A stretch of DNA of 64,000 nt from Clostridia bacterium (lineage in GTDB: Bacteria > Bacillota > Clostridia > Oscillospirales > QAKW01): NCBI GenBank assembly GCA_017464525.1, contig JAFTZM010000008.1, positions 54,109 to 118,108 of the forward strand, read 5' to 3'. A program made the translations under genes and the position numbers. Positions 26,470 to 35,285 of the stretch are shown here, in pieces (positions within the stretch are counted from its first letter, which is position 1; every line of letters begins with the position of its first letter). The notes below the pieces were generated by a model. That model saw only the letters and a list, made by a program, of their open reading frames with translations, had not been told where the DNA came from and ran no database searches.

Positions 26470-27498
26470 ATGAGAAAAATCATAGGTTTTTTATTGGTTT
26501 TTTGCTTGGTTTTAACCGGTTGTGCCGGGTCCGGGCAGGAAGAGGAGAGCGCCCAAGTGGGCTACAAGCCCCCGGAGGTGGTGGGCAGCACGGTTCAGAC
26601 GGGGGATAAGGATGAGATTATCAAGGAGGAAGAAGAGGCCCAGAAGGTCACCGTACCCACCGGCACCGGCGAGCAGGTGGAGGTGGTGGATTACACCGGC
26701 AAATTCCCCGTCATCACCGAAAAAAATACCTTTTCCACCTTTAATATAAACATGAAAAATGAAAACGGCAAGGACGATCAAAGCTATGCCACCCGGCTAA
26801 AGCTGCTGATGGAGCTGTTGGTAAAGTATAATCCCGATGTGATCACCTTTCAGGAGGTGGGCAGCGATTGGATGGATTTCATCGTGCCCCAGCTGGAAAA
26901 CATTTACGATTACTACCTGATTTATCCTCAAAAAGAAGATAAAACCACTGCAAATCCCATCTTTTTTAAGATCGAAAAGTTTGAGGATGAATCCGGCGGC
27001 TGCTTCTGGGTCTCCGATACCCCCGAGGAGGAGTCCCCCGCACCGGACGGCAAATACTACAACTGCACCTGGCTTCAGTTGAAGGAAAAGGCCAGCGGTA
27101 ATTCGGTTTATATTTTTAACTCTAAGCTGAGCCCTGAGGTGGGGCAAAAGGGCGCAGAGATCATTCGCTCCAAGTGTGAATTTGTGGGCTGGAAAAAGGC
27201 TATTGTATGCAACCTGGATCTGGGAGCTGCCTTAGACAGCGCCGCGGGAACGGTGCTGCAAAAGAATCTTTTCAACAGTAACACCACCAACAACGCCACT
27301 CCCACCAGCTATGTGTACAGCGGAGCCGGCGACATCCACGATTTCTCTCTGTATACCAAGGTCTGCCTGAGCCCTAAGACCTATAAGGTGGTCACCGACC
27401 GGATCGATGGAAAGATGGTTTCGGATCACAACCCCATTTTCAGTGAGTTTTCCATCAATACCGAAACCCTCAACTACGAAGATCAATTTATCTTTTAG
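26470..27498 (+). CDS. EEP-like lipoprotein with lost catalytic residues
   Basis: 342 residues; AAAGGAG fixes the ATG at 26470. A lipoprotein signal peptide (MRKIIGFLLVFCLVLTGC, lipid on the Cys) is followed by an acidic linker and an endonuclease/exonuclease/phosphatase fold starting near TFSTFNINMKN. Compared with its neighbours it keeps the motif-I Asn, the motif-II Glu (TFQEV) and the final SDH, but the NTHxD motif reads FNSKLSP and GDFN reads CNLDLG. Two core catalytic positions are therefore missing, and it is probably inactive or changed in function. It heads the array and has its own promoter; the next gene follows after ten bases. Confidence 0.8.
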   Translation: MRKIIGFLLVFCLVLTGCAGSGQEEESAQVGYKPPEVVGSTVQTGDKDEIIKEEEEAQKVTVPTGTGEQVEVVDYTGKFPVITEKNTFSTFNINMKNENGKDDQSYATRLKLLMELLVKYNPDVITFQEVGSDWMDFIVPQLENIYDYYLIYPQKEDKTTANPIFFKIEKFEDESGGCFWVSDTPEEESPAPDGKYYNCTWLQLKEKASGNSVYIFNSKLSPEVGQKGAEIIRSKCEFVGWKKAIVCNLDLGAALDSAAGTVLQKNLFNSNTTNNATPTSYVYSGAGDIHDFSLYTKVCLSPKTYKVVTDRIDGKMVSDHNPIFSEFSINTETLNYEDQFIF

Positions 27499-27508
27499 GA
27501 GAATCCGT

Positions 27509-28576
27509 ATGAATCATAAAAAATGGATGGCATTGGCCATGATTATCGCCCTGCTGCTTACCGGTATGGTGGGATGCAAAAAGGCGGAGGAGCAGACGCA
27601 GGAGGAGAGCGCCTCCGCCGGCGATGTGGTACAGCAGGAGGGAACCGAGCAGAAGCAGGAAACCACCAAAACGCCGGCCTCTACCAATAGTCCCGAGGTG
27701 GTAAACAAGAACGATAAGACCATTACCCTTCCCACCAAAAAGGAAGAGCCGGAGGAGACCCCCAACGAGGAGGAGCCGAAGGAAGAGGTGGTGATCGAGG
27801 AAGGCAACAAGCTGAAGATCGTGGATTATAATGTGCGCTGTGTGGATGACGGTGTGGGCAAGACCATCGAGGAACGGGCAGTCCGCTTTGAGGATCTGAT
27901 GAACCGGCTGGATCCGGATATCATGGGTCTGCAGGAGGTCACGCCCCGTTGGCTGGATTACCTCACCGAAAACTTTACCGACGATTATGAATATCTCCAT
28001 CGCTGGCGGTCTGTGACCAGCGAGGAAGGTACTCCTATCTTTTGGAAAAAGGATAAATTTAAGCTGGTGGATTCCGGTTATTTCTGGCTCAGTGATACCC
28101 CTGACCGGGAAAGCAAGGCGGACAACTGGGGCGCCGATTGTTACCGCATTTGTATGTGGGTCAAGCTGAAAGTCAAGGCCACCGGGAAGGAATTCCTTTT
28201 CTTTAATACCCATTTCGATTATAAAAACGATACCTGCCATGTGAACAGCGCCAAGGTGGTCATTCAGCAGGCCACCAAGCTGAGAGGTTTCAGCAAATAC
28301 GCCATCTTCTGCACCGGCGATTATAATATGGGCCGTAACGGAAAGGGCTACCAGGCGATGTATCAGAAATTTGCCGATCTCAATGCGGATCTGAATGATG
28401 ATCTTTCCCCTACCACCAACGGCTATAACGAAAGTAATGGGGGCAGTATCATCGATTATGTGTTTTATTCGCCCCAACTGGTGAAGCCCTTGAAATATCA
28501 GGTGCTCAATGAAAAGATCTTCGACGGATATATCTCCGATCACCGGGGGATCTATGTAGAGGCTGCGCTGTTATGA
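27509..28576 (+). CDS. EEP-family lipoprotein hydrolase
   Basis: 355 residues from the ATG after TTAGGAG. Signal peptide MNHKKWMALAMIIALLLTG ending in VGC, then about 70 residues rich in Glu, Thr and Pro, then a complete EEP domain. Catalytic motifs: Asn in VDYNVRC, Glu in GLQEV, FNTHFD, GDYNM, IIDYVF and SDHRG. The family-specific block FWKKDKF...GYFWLSDTPD is present. This fold cleaves phosphodiester or phosphomonoester bonds with a divalent metal; the substrate is not predictable. Attached to the outer face of the membrane. Its stop overlaps the next start by four bases. Confidence 0.87.
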   Translation: MNHKKWMALAMIIALLLTGMVGCKKAEEQTQEESASAGDVVQQEGTEQKQETTKTPASTNSPEVVNKNDKTITLPTKKEEPEETPNEEEPKEEVVIEEGNKLKIVDYNVRCVDDGVGKTIEERAVRFEDLMNRLDPDIMGLQEVTPRWLDYLTENFTDDYEYLHRWRSVTSEEGTPIFWKKDKFKLVDSGYFWLSDTPDRESKADNWGADCYRICMWVKLKVKATGKEFLFFNTHFDYKNDTCHVNSAKVVIQQATKLRGFSKYAIFCTGDYNMGRNGKGYQAMYQKFADLNADLNDDLSPTTNGYNESNGGSIIDYVFYSPQLVKPLKYQVLNEKIFDGYISDHRGIYVEAALL

Positions 28577-29346
28577 AAACTTTACTTTCTGCTGTAAGCT
28601 ATAATCTCCGCGCATGGAACGATGGAGAAAATAAAATGATCGGTGACCGTGCGCCTCGCCTGCAGGCGGTGATGTACGATCGCGATCCCGACCTGATGGG
28701 CTTTCAAGAGGTTCGTCCGGTTTGGATGAAGTACCTGACGCTCTATTTCGGGAATGAATACGACCATGAGATCATGTACCGGGATTCTGCCGGGCTGAAC
28801 AGTGAATCCACCCCCATCTTCTGGAAGAAGAAAAAATTTCAACGCTTGGACGGCGGAAGCTTTTGGCTTAGCGAAACACCGGATCAGGAATCCAAGGGAT
28901 GGGGTGCCGATTATTATCGGGTCTGTACTTGGGTGCGGCTGAAATGCCGGGAAACCGGAGAAGAGTTTTTATACTACAATACGCACTACGACGGTCCCTC
29001 CTGCCATTGCGGCAGCAACCGGCTGGTTCTGGCTCATATGCGGGAGCAGGGCGGCTTTGCAGGATGCCCGGTTCTATATACCGGCGATTTCAATATGACA
29101 CCTGAAAGTGAGGGCTATCGGGATCTTCTGGCAAGCGGGGAATTGAAGGATCTGAACTGCTTGCTGGAGGCCTCTGCGGCGATCACCACGGATGGTTATA
29201 ATGAAAATAATGGCGGCCGCATCATCGATTTTTGTTACTGCTCGGAGCAAGTTATCCCCTCCAAATACCAGATCCTGAATCAGAAGATTCTGGGCGGTTA
29301 TGTTTCTGACCACCGGGGTTTGTATATTGAAGCGGAACTCACCTAA
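28573..29346 (+). CDS. EEP-family hydrolase without signal peptide
   Basis: 257 residues, starting directly in the EEP domain (LLSAVSYNLRAWNDG). All catalytic motifs are intact: GFQEV, YNTHYD, GDFNM, IIDFCY, SDHRG. With no signal peptide or membrane segment it should be cytosolic, although it lies between genes for lipoproteins of the same family. The ATG overlaps the previous stop and has no clear ribosome site, so translation is likely coupled. Confidence 0.87.
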   Translation: MKTLLSAVSYNLRAWNDGENKMIGDRAPRLQAVMYDRDPDLMGFQEVRPVWMKYLTLYFGNEYDHEIMYRDSAGLNSESTPIFWKKKKFQRLDGGSFWLSETPDQESKGWGADYYRVCTWVRLKCRETGEEFLYYNTHYDGPSCHCGSNRLVLAHMREQGGFAGCPVLYTGDFNMTPESEGYRDLLASGELKDLNCLLEASAAITTDGYNENNGGRIIDFCYCSEQVIPSKYQILNQKILGGYVSDHRGLYIEAELT

Positions 29347-29351
29347 AAAAC

Positions 29352-29412
29352 TTTATAGGAGGACAAAATCATGACAGCAAAAAAATGGATGGCAATTGCC
29401 ATGATCTTTGCA
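29352..29412 (+). repeat. Direct repeat, copy 1 (leader and signal-peptide start)
   Basis: 61 bases identical to 30556-30616, covering the ribosome site (TAGGAGGAC) and the start of the lipoprotein gene. Similarity continues with scattered changes into the linker. Confidence 0.9.
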
Positions 29413-30489
29413 CTGCTGCTGACCGGTATGGTGGGCTGTAAATCCCCCGATACGGAGGAGGGCGCTGTGGTGAACGAGTATGTGGAAGGGGATACTTCTG
29501 CTACCGATGTAGAGCAGGATCTGCCGGAAAAGGTGGAACAAAGTGAAACTGGTTCTTCTGCGAATGATACGGATGAGCTTGCCGATAACAGCGGCGATAC
29601 AACCAAAACCGAAACGCCGAAGGAGGATACGCCGGCTCTCGACACCCAGACTCTTACAGAGGATACCAACACCCCCGCCGAGGAGGATCCTGTGGAGGAG
29701 CCGGAGGTGCAGTATCAGGCAGGAAATCTGCTGAAGTTGGTAGATTATAATGTGCGCTGCGCCAACGATGGGGATAACAAGCAGGTGGCCGACCGTGGAC
29801 CCCGGCTGGAAAAGCTGATCGATCAGCTAGATCCCGATCTGATGGGCTTTCAGGAAGTAACGCCTACCTGGCGTGGATTGCTGGCCGGGTATTTCTCCGA
29901 TGAATACGACTATGTATATAAGGAAAGAAACCCCGGCGGGGAGTGCACCCCTATTTTTTGGAAAAAAGATAAATTTGAAAAGATGGATGAGGGGTATTTC
30001 TGGCTCAGCGAGACCCCCGAATCGGAATCCAAGGGCTGGGATGCGGATTATTACAGGATCTGCTCCTGGGTGCGGCTGAAGATCAAGGCCACCGGAAAAG
30101 AGTTTTTATACTTTAATTCCCATTGGGATGGCTCCGGTCAATGCCATATCGGCAGCGCCAAGGTGACCTTTTCCTATGCCCGCAAAGCGGGCGCCTTCAG
30201 CAAGTACGGAATGTTACTGACGGCCGACTTTAATATGATCCCCTGGAGCAAGGGCTATTCGGCGGTGGTGGAATCCGGGGAACTTTCGGATGTGAACTAT
30301 GATCTGGAAAATGACACGACTCCGACAACAAACGGCTATAATGACTCGTCGGGCGGCCGGATCATTGATATGTGCTTCTATTCCCCGGAAAAGATCCTGC
30401 CGGTCTCCTATAAGGTCCTGAACGAAAAGATTGATGGAGGATATATCTCCGACCACCGCGGCTTGCTGGTGGAGGTGGCAATTTTATAA
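29371..30489 (+). CDS. EEP-family lipoprotein hydrolase, twin copy 1
   Basis: 372 residues. Signal peptide with lipid-acceptor Cys (ALLLTGMVGC), a linker of about 95 residues rich in Asp, Glu and Thr, and an EEP domain with VDYNVRC, GFQEV, FNSHWD, ADFNM, IIDMCF and SDHRG. NSHWD instead of NTHFD keeps His and Asp. The ribosome site and the first 42 coding bases are identical to those of the next gene (61 bases, 29352-29412 and 30556-30616), marking a recent duplication. Confidence 0.87.
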   Translation: MTAKKWMAIAMIFALLLTGMVGCKSPDTEEGAVVNEYVEGDTSATDVEQDLPEKVEQSETGSSANDTDELADNSGDTTKTETPKEDTPALDTQTLTEDTNTPAEEDPVEEPEVQYQAGNLLKLVDYNVRCANDGDNKQVADRGPRLEKLIDQLDPDLMGFQEVTPTWRGLLAGYFSDEYDYVYKERNPGGECTPIFWKKDKFEKMDEGYFWLSETPESESKGWDADYYRICSWVRLKIKATGKEFLYFNSHWDGSGQCHIGSAKVTFSYARKAGAFSKYGMLLTADFNMIPWSKGYSAVVESGELSDVNYDLENDTTPTTNGYNDSSGGRIIDMCFYSPEKILPVSYKVLNEKIDGGYISDHRGLLVEVAIL

Positions 30490-30555
30490 AAAAATTGTGA
30501 AAAGCTATAGAATTATTGTAAAAGGTGTGTTACAATAGTGTAAATCGACAATGGT

Positions 30556-30616
30556 TTTATAGGAGGACAAAATCATGACAGCAAAAAAATGGATGGCAAT
30601 TGCCATGATCTTTGCA
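30556..30616 (+). repeat. Direct repeat, copy 2
   Basis: Second copy of the 61-base repeat at 29352-29412, offset by 1204 bases, which is about one gene length. It indicates tandem gene duplication. Confidence 0.9.
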
Positions 30617-31726
30617 TTGTTGCTGACCGGTATGGTAGGCTGTAAATCCGCCGATACGGAGGAAGGCGCCGTAGTGGATGAATATGTGGAGAGCGATACG
30701 CCCGCTACCGAGGTAGAGCAGGATCTGCCGGAAAAGGTGGAGCAGAGCGGGAATACCGGCTCCTCTACGGATGATGGCGGCGACGAGCCCTCTCAGCAGC
30801 CCGCTGATAATAACGATAACAGCAACGATACCCCCAATAATGATACCCCCGCTGATGATACGCCGAATACCGACACCCAGACGCCTACTGAGGATACCAA
30901 CACCCCCTCTGATGATACCCCGGAGGAGGAACCGACTGTGCAGTATAAAGAGGGCAACAAGCTGAAGGTAATGTCCTATAATGTACGCTGCGCCAACGAT
31001 GGTACCGGCAGAATGATCGCTGAGCGGGGCCCCCGGCTGGAGATCGTTGTGGATATGTATGACCCCGATATCGTGGGCTTCCAGGAGGTCACTCCCACCT
31101 GGCGGACGATGCTGGAGGGCTATTTCAGCGATGAATACGATTATGTGTATCAGGAGAGAAGCCCCGGCGGTGAATGTACCCCCATTTTCTGGAAAAAGGA
31201 TAAGTTTGAAAAGAAGGACGGCGGCCATTTCTGGCTTTCCGAGACCCCCGATACCTCTTCCATCGGCTTCGGCGGCGATCATTACCGGGTGGTCAGCTGG
31301 GTGCGCCTGAAGAATAAGGCCACCGGTACCCAGTTCCTCTATTTCAATACCCACTATGATTTCACTGCAACGCAGCATATTCCCAGCGGTCAGCTGATCC
31401 TTGCCCGTGCCCGCAAGGCCGGTGGCTTCAGCAAGTATGGCGTATTGCTGACTGCCGACTTCAATATGACCCCCTGGAGCAAGGGCTATCAGACGCTGGT
31501 GGAGACCGGTGATCTGAGCGATGTGAACTACGATCTGGAAAATCTTTCCGACGGCACCTGCAACGGTTATAACGACGGCGACGGATCCGGCGGCTCCATC
31601 ATCGATATGTGCTTCTATTCCCCCGCCAAGATCGTACCTCTCAGTTATAAGGTGGTAAATGAAAAGGTCAACGACGGATATGTTTCCGACCACCGGGGCA
31701 TTTTTATGGAGGTCGCTCTCTTATAA
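30575..31726 (+). CDS. EEP-family lipoprotein hydrolase, twin copy 2
   Basis: 383 residues. Same layout as the gene at 29371: signal peptide to VGC, an acidic linker and an EEP domain with MSYNVRC, GFQEV, FNTHYD, ADFNM, IIDMCF and SDHRG. The linker is longer here, with repeated NDT/DDTP units, so length variation in this disordered stalk separates the two copies. It is followed by a strong terminator and so ends the first transcription block of the array. Extracellular, membrane-attached; substrate unknown. Confidence 0.87.
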   Translation: MTAKKWMAIAMIFALLLTGMVGCKSADTEEGAVVDEYVESDTPATEVEQDLPEKVEQSGNTGSSTDDGGDEPSQQPADNNDNSNDTPNNDTPADDTPNTDTQTPTEDTNTPSDDTPEEEPTVQYKEGNKLKVMSYNVRCANDGTGRMIAERGPRLEIVVDMYDPDIVGFQEVTPTWRTMLEGYFSDEYDYVYQERSPGGECTPIFWKKDKFEKKDGGHFWLSETPDTSSIGFGGDHYRVVSWVRLKNKATGTQFLYFNTHYDFTATQHIPSGQLILARARKAGGFSKYGVLLTADFNMTPWSKGYQTLVETGDLSDVNYDLENLSDGTCNGYNDGDGSGGSIIDMCFYSPAKIVPLSYKVVNEKVNDGYVSDHRGIFMEVALL

Positions 31727-31730
31727 TCTA

Positions 31731-31761
31731 AAATACTCTCCCACGGGAGAGTATTTTTTTT
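31731..31761 (+). terminator. Terminator inside the EEP array
   Basis: AAATACTCTCCC / GGGAGAGTATTT followed by a run of T, four bases after the stop codon. Confidence 0.92.
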
Positions 31762-31844
31762 GAACTTTTTGCAATAAAAGGGTTTCTTTTTCAGGCAATG
31801 TATGGTAGAATGTGCACAACAAGAACTACCGGGAGGTAAGAGGT

Positions 31845-32930
31845 TTGAATTGTAAAAAATGGATGGTAGTAATATTACTGATCGTAATGTTACTTTCGGT
31901 TTGTACGGGATGTAAAAGTGAAGTTCCCGGCGAGACCGCCGCTGCGGATACCGAGGTGGTGGGCGAGGATAATACCCCGGAGGTGGAAGCCGATCTTCCC
32001 GAGGTCAATACCGGGGAGCCGGTGATCCAGCAGGGAACGTCCAATCAGCCTGACCCCCCCAAGGAAGAGCAGGAGGAAGAACCCAAGCAAGAGGAAGAAG
32101 CCCCTGTTGTAGAAACTGACCCCTATGAGGTTCCCCTCTCCAAGACAGAAGCCACTACCGAGGATGGGATCACCTATTATCTGGAAAATAAATTTAAGGT
32201 AGTTTCCTATAATATCCGCTGCGCCAACGATCCCAACGGCAACTCCATTGAGGAGCGGGCACCCCGGCTGGAGGAGGTCATTAATAAGTACGACCCCGAT
32301 CTGATCGGTTTTCAGGAGTTCACCACTCCGTGGGAGATGCCTGTTGACTTTGCGTTTGCCGAAGAGTATGAGTATGTCTATAAATATCGGGCTGAGAGCA
32401 ACCTGGAAGCTACCCCTGTGTTGTTCAAGCGGAGCAAATTCAAATTGTTGGATAGCGGCACCTACTGGCTCAGCGAGACCCCCGAGAAGGAATCTAAGGG
32501 CTGGGGCGCCGATCATTACCGTATTGTTACTTGGGTCAAGCTGGAGGTGCGTCAGACGGGAAAGGTGCTTTATTTCTGCAGCACCCACTTCGATTTTACC
32601 GATGACCCGCAGGTAAACAGTGCGAATCTGATCATTGACAGGGTGAAGGGTGAATATAAAAATGCTCCCACTATCGTGGTAGGCGATTTCAATATGACCA
32701 AGCAATCCAAGGGCTACGCCGCTATGACCGCTTATTTTACCGATGCAAATGTAAAAAATGACCCTGCCAAAACCTATACCGGCTATGGCGAGGCCAAATC
32801 GTTGATCGATTTTATCTTTGTGACCGGCAAGCATATCAAGCCGGTGGATTATAAGGTGATGGACGATAAGCCGGATGGGAACTTTGCTTCCGATCATTTC
32901 GGCGTTTACAGTGAGGTTATTATATTATGA
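31845..32930 (+). CDS. EEP-family lipoprotein hydrolase (TTG start)
   Basis: 361 residues. GGGAGG at 31831-31836 points to a TTG start at 31845, giving MNCKKWMVVILLIVMLLS, parallel to MNHKKWM and MTAKKWM in the paralogues; an upstream GTG (31812) precedes the ribosome site. Lipid-acceptor Cys in VCTGC, a linker rich in Glu and Pro, then an EEP domain with VSYNIRCAND, GFQEF, STHFD, GDFNM, LIDFIF and SDHFG. All catalytic positions are kept. Its stop overlaps the next start by four bases, and the two proteins resemble each other more than the rest (both use QEF instead of QEV). Confidence 0.85.
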   Translation: MNCKKWMVVILLIVMLLSVCTGCKSEVPGETAAADTEVVGEDNTPEVEADLPEVNTGEPVIQQGTSNQPDPPKEEQEEEPKQEEEAPVVETDPYEVPLSKTEATTEDGITYYLENKFKVVSYNIRCANDPNGNSIEERAPRLEEVINKYDPDLIGFQEFTTPWEMPVDFAFAEEYEYVYKYRAESNLEATPVLFKRSKFKLLDSGTYWLSETPEKESKGWGADHYRIVTWVKLEVRQTGKVLYFCSTHFDFTDDPQVNSANLIIDRVKGEYKNAPTIVVGDFNMTKQSKGYAAMTAYFTDANVKNDPAKTYTGYGEAKSLIDFIFVTGKHIKPVDYKVMDDKPDGNFASDHFGVYSEVIIL

Positions 32931-33850
32931 TGAAAAGGATCGTATGCTTTTTAATGCTGGCCGTACTGCTGGTGAGCGGCTTTACCGGCTGCAAAAAGAA
33001 TGCCGCAGAATCGATGATCCAGGAATATATTCTGGAGGATTCCGAAGGCTTTTATGATATCCCCGAAGCCTTTACCGCTTCGGTTACTGCAGACGGTACC
33101 GCCTATGCGGTGGAAAATAAGATCAAGGTAGTTTCTTATAACATCCGCTGCGCCAATGATGCCAACGGCAATTCCATCAAGGAGCGGGCGCCCCGGCTGG
33201 AGCAGGTGATCGGGAAGTACGATCCCGATATCATGGGATTTCAGGAGTTTGTGCCGGAATGGAACAATTATGTGGAGCCTGCCTTTTCCGATACCTATGA
33301 TTATATCATCTATTACCGCTCCAAGGATAACTATGAAGGCACCCCCGTTTTCTGGAAGCGGAATAAATTCAAGCTGCTGGACAGCGGCGTGTTCTGGCTC
33401 TCCGAGACCCCCGATACGGAATCTCTGGGATGGGACGCCGATTACTACCGGATCTGCTCCTGGATCAAGCTGGAGGTGCGGGCTACCGGTAAGGTGTTCT
33501 ATTATTATAATACCCACTTTGATTATACAGAGCCGCCTCAGGTGCCCAGCGCACAGTTGATGACTGAGCGGGTAGTGGCAGATGCCCCTGTGATCGTTAC
33601 CGGTGATTTTAATATGACACCCAAATCCAAGGGCTACGCTGCAATGACAGAGGTCTTTGCCGATGCCAATACCGCCGGCGATACCACCGCTACCTTTACC
33701 GATTACGGTACCAAGGAAGACCCCATTCTGATCGACTACATCTTTACGAAAGATTCCATCTCTGAAAATTATACGGTCATGACCGAGATGCCCGGCGGCA
33801 AATATGTCTCCGATCATTTCGGAGTTTATAGCGAGGTAATTATATTATGA
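32927..33850 (+). CDS. EEP-family lipoprotein hydrolase
   Basis: 307 residues. Signal peptide MMKRIVCFLMLAVLLVSGF then TGC lipobox, and only a short linker (about 45 residues) before the EEP domain. Motifs: VSYNIRCAND, GFQEF, YNTHFD, GDFNM, LIDYIF, SDHFG. It lacks the long acidic stalk of the earlier lipoproteins, so its catalytic domain should lie closer to the membrane. Last lipoprotein of the array. The next gene starts inside its stop codon region (ATGA). Confidence 0.86.
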   Translation: MMKRIVCFLMLAVLLVSGFTGCKKNAAESMIQEYILEDSEGFYDIPEAFTASVTADGTAYAVENKIKVVSYNIRCANDANGNSIKERAPRLEQVIGKYDPDIMGFQEFVPEWNNYVEPAFSDTYDYIIYYRSKDNYEGTPVFWKRNKFKLLDSGVFWLSETPDTESLGWDADYYRICSWIKLEVRATGKVFYYYNTHFDYTEPPQVPSAQLMTERVVADAPVIVTGDFNMTPKSKGYAAMTEVFADANTAGDTTATFTDYGTKEDPILIDYIFTKDSISENYTVMTEMPGGKYVSDHFGVYSEVIIL

Positions 33851-35283
33851 AAGTGATCTCTTTTAACATCCGCAGTTCAAGCGACCCCAACGGTCATTCC
33901 TTTGATGAGCGGGCACCCCGTGTGAAGGCGGTCATCGATAAGTATGACCCCGATCTCATCGGCTTCCAGGAGGTAGTTCCCGCCTGGATGGAGCATATTC
34001 CCGGCGATTATGGCGAAAAGTATGAAATTTTTCATAAGTTCCGTTGCGAGACCTTCGATGTGGAGGGCTGCCCCATCCTTTGGAAAAAGGATAAATTTGA
34101 GTGCCTGGATAAGGGCTACTTCTGGTTCTCCGAGACCCCCGGTATCGTCTCTCGGGGCTGGGATTCCATCGGCTGCCACCGCACCTGTATGTGGGTGAAG
34201 CTGCGGGATCTGGAGAAGGGCACTGTGTTCCATTTCTTCAATACCCACTTCGGGTTCAGCGATAAGTGCCAGCTGGACAGCGTGAAGCTGCTGATGGATC
34301 ACTATAAGGCACTGAAGGTCAAGAGCGCTCTCATCACCGGCGATTTCAATATGTTTAAGCATTATCCGGCTTATAAAGAGCTGACCAAATCCCTCTGCAA
34401 CATCAATGAGCTGCTGGATAACGACCAGAGCTTTACCTTTCATGGCTATCACCCCGAGTACCATGGCCATGAGACCCCCATCGATTTCTGCTTCGTCACC
34501 CCCGGTACCGTGGAGCCCATCTCCTATAAGCGGCTGGACGATACCTTCGAGGGCAAGTTCCCCTCCGACCATTACGGTCTCCTCTGCGAGATGGAGATGA
34601 AGCAGAATGTGGAGGTCATGAGCATGAATGTCTGTGCCGCTCTTCCCGGCGAGGAGGAGAAGGCCATCAAGGGCAGAATGAGCACCGCCAAGCTGCATAT
34701 CATGCGGTATGTGGTTCCCGATGTGGCAGGCCTGCAGGAGGTTCCTGCCTTTGCAGAGGAATCCTTCACCAAGACCAAGAACTACGGCTATGCGCCTCTG
34801 GGCAGTAAAAACCCCGTTCTCTGGCATGAGCCCGATTATGAAAAGGTGGCGGAGGCCATTCTCCCCCTGCCCGGCGCTGAGGAGTGCAGTATTGTGACCC
34901 TCCGGCATATCAGCACCGGCAAGCAGTTTTGCTGTTTCAATGCCCATATTGTGGAAAACGAGGAGGAAAGTGTCCGGCTGATCTGCGAAAAGATCGCCGC
35001 CTGCCAGTTGCCGGTGGTACTGCTGGGCAGCCTCAATTGCCAGATCGGCAGCCCCGCCTATAAGCGGCTGCGGGAGATGCTGGCGGATGTCCGCTGGGAG
35101 AAGGCCCCCGGCAACATTCAGCCCACCCGCCATGGCCTTGGGCAGGATATGGTGGCGCCCGCCATTGCGGACTATGTCTTCTGCAAGGATCTGGCCCCTG
35201 TCCGCTATGAGCTGATGGCGGTGAAGAACCGCTTCGAAAAGGTCACCGACCACGATGCCATCCTAGCAGATGTGGCGTTTTGA
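33847..35283 (+). CDS. Two-domain EEP protein, second domain degenerate
   Basis: 478 residues, no signal peptide. Domain 1 (about 1-252) is intact: ISFNIRSSSD, GFQEVVP, FNTHFG, GDFNM, IDFCF, SDHYG. In NTHFG the Asp of NTHxD is replaced by Gly, as in several cytosolic copies nearby. Domain 2 (about 255-478) keeps the fold pattern (MSMNVC, GLQEVP, ADYVF) but has FNAHIV in place of NTHxD, GSLNC in place of GDFN and TDHD at the end, so it has probably lost activity and may serve in binding or dimer contact. A HAD phosphatase gene follows at once. Confidence 0.84.
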   Translation: MKVISFNIRSSSDPNGHSFDERAPRVKAVIDKYDPDLIGFQEVVPAWMEHIPGDYGEKYEIFHKFRCETFDVEGCPILWKKDKFECLDKGYFWFSETPGIVSRGWDSIGCHRTCMWVKLRDLEKGTVFHFFNTHFGFSDKCQLDSVKLLMDHYKALKVKSALITGDFNMFKHYPAYKELTKSLCNINELLDNDQSFTFHGYHPEYHGHETPIDFCFVTPGTVEPISYKRLDDTFEGKFPSDHYGLLCEMEMKQNVEVMSMNVCAALPGEEEKAIKGRMSTAKLHIMRYVVPDVAGLQEVPAFAEESFTKTKNYGYAPLGSKNPVLWHEPDYEKVAEAILPLPGAEECSIVTLRHISTGKQFCCFNAHIVENEEESVRLICEKIAACQLPVVLLGSLNCQIGSPAYKRLREMLADVRWEKAPGNIQPTRHGLGQDMVAPAIADYVFCKDLAPVRYELMAVKNRFEKVTDHDAILADVAF

Positions 35284-35285
35284 AA

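Noticed and set aside
30495..30536. Promoter before the gene at 30575 (TACAAT at 30531)
   Set aside because: No -35 at the correct distance; TTGTGA is too far away and TTGTAA too near.
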